This document shows positions 16,822 through 24,569 of a DNA stretch of 64,000 nucleotides, one piece after another. This DNA is from JAVBMJ01 sp031551275 (GTDB lineage Bacteria > Bacteroidota > Bacteroidia > Bacteroidales > Rikenellaceae): assembly GCA_031551275.1 (NCBI GenBank), contig JAVBNX010000007.1, positions 186,001-250,000 of the forward strand. The letters run 5' to 3'. Positions within the stretch are counted from its first letter, which is position 1, and the number at the start of each line of letters is the position of its first letter. A program made the position numbers and the translations under genes. A model generated the notes under the pieces. The model was not told the DNA's origin. It worked only from the letters and a program-made list of their open reading frames with translations, and searched no databases.

Positions 16822-16937
16822 CAAAAATATCCCTCCCCGCCGCCGTTTCCAACCCCCCTTTTTAGTATTTCTTTGTGCAGCAGTGAAAAAACACTAAAAA
16901 GGGGGGTTGCCCCGGGGCTTTGGATGGGGTATTTTTG
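16822..16937. promoter_or_regulatory. Mirror-image divergent promoters with a 17-bp inverted repeat
   Basis: The arms at 16850-16866 and 16893-16909 are exact reverse complements (reading outward, ACTAAAAAGGGGGGTTG). The terminal TTG of each arm is a -33 element. Exactly 20 bases further out on each side is TATTTTTG (minus 16829 to 16822; plus 16930-16937), matching the TAnnTTTG -7 consensus. The minus promoter serves HK2/RR2 and the plus promoter the FN3 lipoprotein operon (ATG 16989). The symmetry implies one regulator acting equally in both directions, most simply RR2. Confidence 0.8.
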
Positions 16938-16988
16938 TAGTGCACTCACGGGTATCATTTGTCGCAACCAATGCAAAACCATACGACT

Positions 16989-19490
16989 ATGAAGACACGT
17001 ACCCGTTTTTTATTCCCGGCCTTTCTTCTGGCCGTTTCGATCCTGAATTTCTCCTGCAAGGAGAAGGAGTCCGGCGGGGGAAAGACCGTCACGCCCCCGG
17101 TGGTGGTTACCCTTTCGCCGAGCGACGTGGCCCACTTTACGGCCACCCTCAACGGCGAGATTACCGAGGTAGGCGACCCGGCCTACACCGAGCGCGGCGT
17201 ATGCTGGTCGCCCAACCCCGAGCCGACCACTGCGGGCGGAAAGCGGAGCGAGAGCGCGCAGGGGACGGGCAGCTTCCAATTCCATTGCGACAACATGGCG
17301 CCCAGCACGCTGTACTATGTGCGCGCCTACGCGACCACCGAGAAGGGCACCGTCTACGGCCAGCAGGTCAGCTTTACGACCGCCCCGCCGCTGAACACCC
17401 CCGCGACGGTCACGACCGCGGAGGCGACCCAGGTTACCGCCTCGTCCGCTGTGTTGGGCGGAAACGTTACCGTCGAGGGCAACCCGGCGCACAGCGAGCG
17501 TGGGGTCGCCCTCGGGCTCTACCAGGAGCCTATGCGGGGAAGCGTGGGGATTACCCTGCCGGCCGAGATGCCGGGCCAGGGGAGCTTTACCGTAACGGCG
17601 GAGGGGCTCTATCCGGGCTCGGTCTATTACGCGAGGGCTTACACCACTTCCTCCTTCGGTTGGGTGGAGTACGGCCCGGAGGTCTCCTTTACCACCACCG
17701 CATCGGGCACGAAAGCCACCCTGACCACCTCCGAACTGCTCGCGGGCGATAACTCCGACGGGGGCGCGATCTTCCGGGGAAGCGTCGTGAGCGCCGGCAG
17801 TCCGGCCTACACCGAACGGGGGATATGCTACGATTACGCGCCCTCGGAGCCAAACGTGGGTAGTTTCAAGATCCCTGTGGAGGGAAGCGGGACGGGCAGT
17901 TTTACCGCCATGGCCGACTACGTGGGCTACAACACGAAGATCTATGTACGCAGCTACGCCATAGGCCCGTGGGGCGTTGCCTACGGCGATAGGGTGGAGT
18001 TTTGGGCCGACCCGCACGACTCGAAGCCCACTCCAACTACCAAGGCGGTAAACGGCATAACCGCGGTCGGGGCGATGGGGCAGGGGGGCATATCCACCAG
18101 CAATGAGGGTTTCCCTGTATGCACGGACTACGGCTTTTGCTACTCGACCATCCAGAATCCCACGCTGGAAACCGGCAACGTAGTCGCTTCCGCCGCCGGG
18201 AAGCTCGAATTCTACGCTCCGTTGAGCGGTCTGGAGCCCAACACGACCTATTACGTGAGGGCCTACGCCACCAACCGGGCCGGCACGAACTACGGGACCC
18301 AGGTCAGCTTCAAAACCCTCAACACGAGCGATACGTCCGTCCCCACAGCGCCCCAGAACCTTACCGCAAAGGGAGTCACGCTCAATTCGGTCAGGCTCGA
18401 ATGGACCAACACAGCCACAAACGCCAGGTCGATCAAGGTCGACAAATTGGTCAGCGGGGGGAGCTGGCAGTATATAGCCACCATGGGGCCGCAAAACACC
18501 TCATATACCGATAACGGGCTTACCGCCTCGACCACTTACACTTACAGGGTCTATGCGGCCAACGAGTTGGGGGCGGGTCCCTTCTCCGAATCGGTTACCT
18601 TCCTCTCGGCCGCTTCCGCGCCCGCCGTGACCACCCTTACCCCCTACGACATCAAGGGCACCACGGCCACCCTGGGCGGAAACATTACCGCACTGGGGAG
18701 CCCCGCCTACAACGAAATGGGCGTATGTTGGGGCAAGTCGCCCAATCCGGCGAGTACCGGGACCAAGGTCGGGGTAAAGGTCACCAACCCCACGGGCGGC
18801 ACTTATGTGACGAATTTCGGCAACCCGCTGACCCCGGGCACCACCTACTACGTGCAGGCCTACGTCGTCAGCCAGGCGGGTACCTACTACGGCGAACAGA
18901 AAAGCTTCACCACCCCGGCCGTTCCCACGGCGCCGCACAGCCTGCAAGCCAAACTGACCAACCTGACCACGGCCGAGGTCTCCTGGACCATCGCCGCCGC
19001 CGGATCGACTTCCTATGTGGAGGTCTCCACCGATGGGGGGGCGAGTTGGAAAACCACTACGGTCATACTTCCGACCTCGGCGAGTCCCAGTAAGGCAACG
19101 TTCCTGAACCTGACGCAGGGAACGACCTACTCGTATAGGGTGAAGTCCTGCCTGAACGAAATGTTCTCCGGCTACACCCCCACCACGGCCAGCGTGGCGA
19201 CTCCCACCCCGCCCGCCATGACCGCGGCGTTCTCCCGCGTATCGAAGGGCAAATACACCCTCAGCGGCAACATTACCGCCCTGGGCAGCCCGAACTATAC
19301 CGAGCGGGGTTTCATGTGGGGACCGGAGAACAAGCACCTTACCGACATCGTGCCGGTCGCCGGATCGGGCCTGGGCGCCTTCTCGACCACCGCCACCTTT
19401 ACCGTCGGTGAGACCTACGGGGTTAGAAGCTACGTCAAGATAATCGGCTTCACTTTCTACGGCCCCAGTCTGCGTTTCACCGCCGAATAG
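16989..19490 (+). CDS. FN3-repeat surface lipoprotein A
   Basis: The ATG at 16989 gives 833 residues with a lipoprotein signal (ILNFSC). The mature part is eight beta-sandwich repeats of about 90-105 residues. Repeats 1-4, 6 and 8 share GSPAYTERGxCW-like and TYYVRAYATNxxGTxYGxQVSFTT patterns. Repeats 5 and 7 are canonical fibronectin type III modules (VPTAPQNLTAKGV, then TYTYRVYAANE). No enzyme domain is seen. It is probably a long surface stalk or adhesin, lipid-anchored to the outer membrane. It is the first of three paralogues and is divergent from HK2. The role is inferred from architecture only. Confidence 0.85.
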   Translation: MKTRTRFLFPAFLLAVSILNFSCKEKESGGGKTVTPPVVVTLSPSDVAHFTATLNGEITEVGDPAYTERGVCWSPNPEPTTAGGKRSESAQGTGSFQFHCDNMAPSTLYYVRAYATTEKGTVYGQQVSFTTAPPLNTPATVTTAEATQVTASSAVLGGNVTVEGNPAHSERGVALGLYQEPMRGSVGITLPAEMPGQGSFTVTAEGLYPGSVYYARAYTTSSFGWVEYGPEVSFTTTASGTKATLTTSELLAGDNSDGGAIFRGSVVSAGSPAYTERGICYDYAPSEPNVGSFKIPVEGSGTGSFTAMADYVGYNTKIYVRSYAIGPWGVAYGDRVEFWADPHDSKPTPTTKAVNGITAVGAMGQGGISTSNEGFPVCTDYGFCYSTIQNPTLETGNVVASAAGKLEFYAPLSGLEPNTTYYVRAYATNRAGTNYGTQVSFKTLNTSDTSVPTAPQNLTAKGVTLNSVRLEWTNTATNARSIKVDKLVSGGSWQYIATMGPQNTSYTDNGLTASTTYTYRVYAANELGAGPFSESVTFLSAASAPAVTTLTPYDIKGTTATLGGNITALGSPAYNEMGVCWGKSPNPASTGTKVGVKVTNPTGGTYVTNFGNPLTPGTTYYVQAYVVSQAGTYYGEQKSFTTPAVPTAPHSLQAKLTNLTTAEVSWTIAAAGSTSYVEVSTDGGASWKTTTVILPTSASPSKATFLNLTQGTTYSYRVKSCLNEMFSGYTPTTASVATPTPPAMTAAFSRVSKGKYTLSGNITALGSPNYTERGFMWGPENKHLTDIVPVAGSGLGAFSTTATFTVGETYGVRSYVKIIGFTFYGPSLRFTAE

Positions 19491-19524
19491 GAACAGGGGA
19501 TATTTTTCGCAAAACCATACGACT

Positions 19525-21996
19525 ATGAAGACACATACCCGTTTTTTATTCCCGGCCTTTCTTCTGGCCGTTTCGATCCTGAATTTCTCCTGCAAGGAGA
19601 AGGAGTCCGGCGAGGGGAAAAAGATCCTGCCGGAGGTGACCACGCTGCGGGCGTCGGCCGTGACGAGCGTCTCGGCCATCCTGGGCGGTGAGATCGTCGA
19701 GATCGGTACGCCCGCATGCAACGAAAAGGGGGTGTGCTGGTCCACGACCCAGAACCCGACCCGGGATGGGGCCCGGGATTACGGCAGCGTGGATGGCGCG
19801 GGCGCGTTTACCTACTGGATCCCCAATTTGGAGCCCTCCACGACCTACTACGTGCGGGCCTATGCGGTCAATACCGCGGGCGACATCGTCTACGGCAACC
19901 AGGTCGACTTCACGACGGGCGTTGCCGACGGGACCGCCACCGTGATCACGACTGCCGCCGCGACCTCCATCACGGCCTCTTCCGCCGTTTTGGGCGGCGT
20001 GGTCACAGCCGAGGGCAATCCGGTGCACTACGAGCGCGGCGTTTGCTGCGCCATGCACGAGAATCCTTCCCGGGGCGGCTACAATGTGATTACCCTAAAG
20101 GCCGAAGAGGCGGGCGAGGGCGCCTTCTCCGCGACCGCCGAGGGCCTCTACCCGGGCTCAATCTACTACGCAAGGACCTACACGGTCAGCCTGATGGGAA
20201 CGCTCTACGGCCCCCAGATCAGCTTTACCTCCGGCGCGTCGGGCACGAAGGCCACCGTAACCACCGCCGAGGTGACCGGTATCGAAGTCAACACGGCCGT
20301 GATGGGCGGGAAGGTCGTCAATGCGGGCTCCCCGGCCTATACCGAGGTGGGGATCTGCTACGACTACGCGCCGACCGTCCCCAGCGTAAACGGCAGAAAG
20401 GTCCCCGTGGATATGAGCGGAACGGGTGCATTCGAGCTTCCCATGGATGAAATCGGCTACAACACGAAGATCTACGTGCGGGCCTACGCCATCAACACGG
20501 CGGGCGTCGCATACGGCGACCAGGTGGAATTCTGGGCCCTGCCCAGGGACAGGGTCCCCGAACCCGCAACCATGGAGCCGAGAGACGTTACCTCCACCGG
20601 GGCCTTTTTCCTGGGGGTGATCAATGGCGATTACAACCTGGGTTCCCCCGCCGCCACCGACTACGGCTTTTGCTACGCCACCACGCCGAACCCCACCTTA
20701 GCCAATTTGGTGGTACCCACGACCGCCAGCAGGAGCGGGTTCTACGCCTCGGTCAACGGACTCACCCCCAACACGACCTATTACGTGAGGGCCTATGCCC
20801 GCAACAGGGCCGGTACGGGCTACGGCGGCCAGATTTACTTCTCGACCCTGGCGGCGACCACGGCCTCCAAACCGGCGGCCCCCTCCGACCTGAAGGCGGA
20901 GCCTGTGTCGACCACCTCTTACCGGTTGTCATGGACCAACAGGGCCACCAACGCGGCGGAAGTCAGATTGCAGCGCTACAACGGCAGCGCATGGGTGGAC
21001 CATGCGACAATGGGGCCCAACGCCACCTCCTACACCGCAACCAACCTGACCGCCGGTACGGCCTACCGCTACCGGGTCTACGCCTACAACGACTCGGGCG
21101 ACTCGCCCTATTCCACCGAGGTAACCTTTACCACGGCCACCCGCGCGCCTGAGATTACTACCCTGATCGGTGTTTTCAATTCGGTCATCATCTCCATCGG
21201 CGGGCAAATGACCAACACCGGGTCCCCGGCCTATACCGAGCGGGGAGTGTGTTGGGGCACGTCGCCCAACCCGACCGTGGATGGGAACAGCCGGAAGATA
21301 ACCACCCCCGATTCCTATATGACGACCCTCCGGCTCGAGTCAAACACGACCTACTACGTGCGGGCCTGGGTTAAAGGTCCGGCGGGTTTGCAGTATGCGG
21401 AGCAAAAGAGTTTCACGACGCCCCAGCTTCCCACCACGCCTGCCGGTTTCAGTGCCGACTTGTTCGACGCCACCACGGTCAGACTCTCCTGGACGGATCC
21501 GGTCGCCAACACCACCGTCTTTTTTTATGAGTCGACGGACGGGGTCAACTGGACCCAGCGGGGGGGCGTCAAGAATTATGGATCTGGAGAAATATCCAAG
21601 GGATACGTCGAGGGGCTCGATCCGGGGTTGCATTATTTCAAGGTCGATAGGCGCCTCGGAAACGTGGACTCGGAATTCACCGCCGTCAGGCAGGTCCTGG
21701 TGCCCACCCCGCCCGAGCTGCAAACCATCGTGATCCCCATGCCCACGGGGTACAACTTTTCCGCGTACGTCGTCCACGCCGGATCGCCCGCCTATGCCAA
21801 ATTGGGCTTCGAGTGGACTGCGGGAGAGTCGGGCTGGCGCGATTACACGCTCTCGACGGATGGGAAGACAGGCACTTTCAATGTCTTCGCCCCGATCTCG
21901 GAGCTGCCCAGAAACCAGTGGCTGCGGGTCAAAGCCTACGCCTGGGTGGGCGGGGTCAAGTACCACGGCGGGGTGCTGGACCTTTATGTCAAATAA
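19525..21996 (+). CDS. FN3-repeat surface lipoprotein B
   Basis: This is an 823-residue paralogue of lipoprotein A with the same eight-repeat order (canonical FN3 modules in positions 5 and 7). Its first ~30 codons and the preceding 16 bases are nearly identical to those of A (19509-19615 versus 16973-17079, two differences seen), while the mature repeats have diverged much more. The lipobox is ILNFSC. It starts 34 bases after A and should be co-transcribed. It is probably displayed on the surface; ligand unknown. Confidence 0.85.
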   Translation: MKTHTRFLFPAFLLAVSILNFSCKEKESGEGKKILPEVTTLRASAVTSVSAILGGEIVEIGTPACNEKGVCWSTTQNPTRDGARDYGSVDGAGAFTYWIPNLEPSTTYYVRAYAVNTAGDIVYGNQVDFTTGVADGTATVITTAAATSITASSAVLGGVVTAEGNPVHYERGVCCAMHENPSRGGYNVITLKAEEAGEGAFSATAEGLYPGSIYYARTYTVSLMGTLYGPQISFTSGASGTKATVTTAEVTGIEVNTAVMGGKVVNAGSPAYTEVGICYDYAPTVPSVNGRKVPVDMSGTGAFELPMDEIGYNTKIYVRAYAINTAGVAYGDQVEFWALPRDRVPEPATMEPRDVTSTGAFFLGVINGDYNLGSPAATDYGFCYATTPNPTLANLVVPTTASRSGFYASVNGLTPNTTYYVRAYARNRAGTGYGGQIYFSTLAATTASKPAAPSDLKAEPVSTTSYRLSWTNRATNAAEVRLQRYNGSAWVDHATMGPNATSYTATNLTAGTAYRYRVYAYNDSGDSPYSTEVTFTTATRAPEITTLIGVFNSVIISIGGQMTNTGSPAYTERGVCWGTSPNPTVDGNSRKITTPDSYMTTLRLESNTTYYVRAWVKGPAGLQYAEQKSFTTPQLPTTPAGFSADLFDATTVRLSWTDPVANTTVFFYESTDGVNWTQRGGVKNYGSGEISKGYVEGLDPGLHYFKVDRRLGNVDSEFTAVRQVLVPTPPELQTIVIPMPTGYNFSAYVVHAGSPAYAKLGFEWTAGESGWRDYTLSTDGKTGTFNVFAPISELPRNQWLRVKAYAWVGGVKYHGGVLDLYVK

Positions 21997-22023
21997 CGAT
22001 TCCGGTCTTAAAAACTACCGATC

Positions 22024-24507
22024 ATGAAAAATACATTCATTCGATTTTTGATTCCCGTTCTTTTGGCCGGAACGGCGCAACTCTCCTGCGCGGAGAAGGA
22101 GGGCGGCAAAAAGGGCGGCCGCCCCCCGGCGGTGGTAACCCACACCGTGAGCGGGATAGCCCACTTTTCAGCCGACCTGAACGGCGAGATCACCGATGAG
22201 GGTTCGCCGGCCTACACCGAGCGCGGCGTATGCTGGTCCCCCTCCCCCGATCCGACCACCGCAAGCGAAAAACGGAGCGAGAGCGCGCAGGGAGCGGGCA
22301 ACTTCCAGTTCCATTGCGACAACATGGCAGCCAGCACGTTGTATTATGTGCGTGCCTACGCGACCAACGAAAAGGGCACGGCCTACGGCGAGCAGATCAC
22401 CTTTACGACCGCCCCGCCGCTGAATACCCCCGCGTCGGTAACGACCGCCGCCGCGGCCTCCGTCACCACCTCGTCCGCCGTGCTGGGCGGCAACGTCACC
22501 GCCGAGGGCAACCCGCCGCACTTCGAGCGCGGCGTATGCTACAGTATGCTCGAATACCCCATGCGGGGTGGGGTGGGGGTCACCCTGCCGGCCGGAATGG
22601 CGGGCGCAGGGAGTTTCACCGCGACCGCCGAAGGGCTCTATCCGGGCACGACCTATTACGCGAGGGCTTACACCGTCGCCTCGAACGGCCGGGAGGAGTA
22701 CGGTCCCCAGGTCTCCTTTACCACCGCGGCGGGCGCAGGCACGAAAGCCACGCTGACGACCGCCGCCGTTACCGGTATCGACACTAATATGGCCGTTCTG
22801 GGCGGAAGCGTTACCAACGTGGGCAGCCCGGCCTGTACCGAGCGCGGGATATGCTACAACTACGCACCGACCGACCCGACCGTGGCTGAGTTCAAGATCC
22901 CCGTCGACGGGAGCGGGACGGGCAGTTTCAGCGTTCTGGTCGAGGACATCGGCTACTACACGAAGATCTACGTGCGGTCGTACGCCATCGGGCCGTGGGG
23001 CATCGCCTACGGCGACAAGCAGGAATTCTGGGCGATCCAGAGGGACTACACCCCGAGTCCCACCACCAATGCGGTCACCGATTTTTCCTCCACAGGGGCT
23101 GTGTTTTCGGGAAACATGACCGACTACAACCGGGGATTCCCGGCCACGACCGACTACGGTTTTTGCTACTCCACCTCCACGACCCCCACGGTAAACAATT
23201 ATGTCCTTACCGTGCCCGTAGGCGGCACGGGCACATTCTCCAGCGCGGTGAGCGGCCTTTCGCCGAGCACGACCTATTACGTGAGGGCCTACGCCCGCAA
23301 CCGGGACGGCGTGGGTTACGGCCAGCAGATGAGCTTCACCACCGCAACGGCGACGTCGACCTCTGTTCCGACCGCACCCGTCAATGTGGCCTTTACGGGC
23401 GAATCGCTTACCTCGTTCAAGGTGCACTGGGTCAACACCGCATCCAACGCTGCGAGCGTGGTCGTGGAGCGTTCCTCGACCGGAAACGCTCCCTGGACGT
23501 TGGCCACCACCCTGCCCGCCAATTCCACCTCTTTCGGGCAGGCGGGGATGAGCTCCGGAACGACGTACTATTACCGGGTCGGGGCGGTCAACGACCGGGG
23601 AACCACCTACTCACCCTCGGTCTCCTTTACCACGGCCACTGCGGCGCCGGCGGTGACCAGTGTGGGCGCGACTTATGTCGGCAGCGTTAACGCCAACCTC
23701 ACCTGGGAGATTACCCGCCTGGGCACTCCCGCCTATACCGGGGTCGGCGTGCGCTGGGGCCCGACCCCCGTTCCCTCGTCCGGTTGGCAGGAGTACAGCC
23801 AGGGGAGCGGCCCGACCCCCGCCCTCGAACAGCTCACGACCACGGCCTTTGGGTTGACGCCCGGCACGACGTACTATATGCAGGGCTTCGTGAGCAGCGC
23901 GGCGGGCACGGTCTACGGCGAGGTCAAGAGTTTTACCACCCTGATTCCCCCCGCGCTGCCCGGCAACCTGAAGGTCGAGATGACGGGCACCAATTCGGTC
24001 AAGGTCTCCTGGAGCGTCCAGGCCGCCGGATCCTATACCTATTTGCAGCACTCCACCGACGGGTCGTCGTGGGGCGGGACGGTGGTTTGCCAACCCTCCT
24101 CCCCGGCCCATATGGTTTACAACGGCCTGGCTGCCGGATCGACCCACTACTACCGGGTCTGCTCCAGGCTCGATTTCCAACAGTCCGCCTACACCGCCCC
24201 GGTCAGCATTACCATCCCGACCCCGCCGGCGATGACCACCACGGCGGAGCGCACGGCCAAGAATACCTTTACCCTGGGCGGCGATATTACCTCGGCCGGC
24301 AGCCCGGCTTACACCGAGCGCGGGATCATGTGGTATCCGGACGGCCAGCCCGACAACATGACCCACGTCAAGATCTCGGGTTCGGGGACCGGTAAATTTT
24401 CTGTCGCCCAGGTACTTGCCCCGAACGAAAAACGCACCGTCCAGGCCTATGTGGTTATCAACGGGGTCCACTTTTACGCCTTTCCCCAGGGCATCTGGAA
24501 CTATTAG
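22024..24507 (+). CDS. FN3-repeat surface lipoprotein C
   Basis: The 827-residue third paralogue starts 27 bases after B. Its signal peptide is different (MKNTFIRFLIPVLLAG, lipobox AQLSC). The first repeats are closest to those of A: VSGIAHFSADLNGEIT and the SEKRSESAQG segment match A strongly. The repeat order is again eight modules with canonical FN3 in positions 5 and 7. Family expansion by tandem duplication with local conversion is the simplest reading. A bidirectional terminator follows at 24519. Confidence 0.85.
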   Translation: MKNTFIRFLIPVLLAGTAQLSCAEKEGGKKGGRPPAVVTHTVSGIAHFSADLNGEITDEGSPAYTERGVCWSPSPDPTTASEKRSESAQGAGNFQFHCDNMAASTLYYVRAYATNEKGTAYGEQITFTTAPPLNTPASVTTAAAASVTTSSAVLGGNVTAEGNPPHFERGVCYSMLEYPMRGGVGVTLPAGMAGAGSFTATAEGLYPGTTYYARAYTVASNGREEYGPQVSFTTAAGAGTKATLTTAAVTGIDTNMAVLGGSVTNVGSPACTERGICYNYAPTDPTVAEFKIPVDGSGTGSFSVLVEDIGYYTKIYVRSYAIGPWGIAYGDKQEFWAIQRDYTPSPTTNAVTDFSSTGAVFSGNMTDYNRGFPATTDYGFCYSTSTTPTVNNYVLTVPVGGTGTFSSAVSGLSPSTTYYVRAYARNRDGVGYGQQMSFTTATATSTSVPTAPVNVAFTGESLTSFKVHWVNTASNAASVVVERSSTGNAPWTLATTLPANSTSFGQAGMSSGTTYYYRVGAVNDRGTTYSPSVSFTTATAAPAVTSVGATYVGSVNANLTWEITRLGTPAYTGVGVRWGPTPVPSSGWQEYSQGSGPTPALEQLTTTAFGLTPGTTYYMQGFVSSAAGTVYGEVKSFTTLIPPALPGNLKVEMTGTNSVKVSWSVQAAGSYTYLQHSTDGSSWGGTVVCQPSSPAHMVYNGLAAGSTHYYRVCSRLDFQQSAYTAPVSITIPTPPAMTTTAERTAKNTFTLGGDITSAGSPAYTERGIMWYPDGQPDNMTHVKISGSGTGKFSVAQVLAPNEKRTVQAYVVINGVHFYAFPQGIWNY

Positions 24508-24518
24508 AATCCGCACAA

Positions 24519-24552
24519 AAAACTCCCCGGCTCGAAAAAGCCGGGGAGTTTT
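24519..24552. terminator. Bidirectional terminator between FN3 lipoprotein C and the sulfatase
   Basis: AAAACTCCCCGGCT (24519-24532) pairs perfectly with AGCCGGGGAGTTTT (24539-24552) around a 6-base loop. A-rich and T-rich flanks are present on both sides, so it can end transcription from both convergent genes. Confidence 0.92.
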
Positions 24553-24569
24553 TCGTTTTGCATGATTCT

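Noticed and set aside
16797..16982. A longer N-terminus for HK2
   Set aside because: It would read through both divergent promoters and the inverted repeat, and the signal peptide begins at 16796.
19491..19524. A separate promoter for FN3 lipoprotein B
   Set aside because: A TATTTTTC sequence is present but lacks the final G and a -33 element, and the gap is only 34 bases; co-transcription with copy A is simpler.
16989..24507. A tandem repeat array that might be CRISPR or satellite-like
   Set aside because: The periodicity comes from protein-coding FN3-type modules of about 270-310 bases that remain in frame; no short direct repeats with spacers are present.
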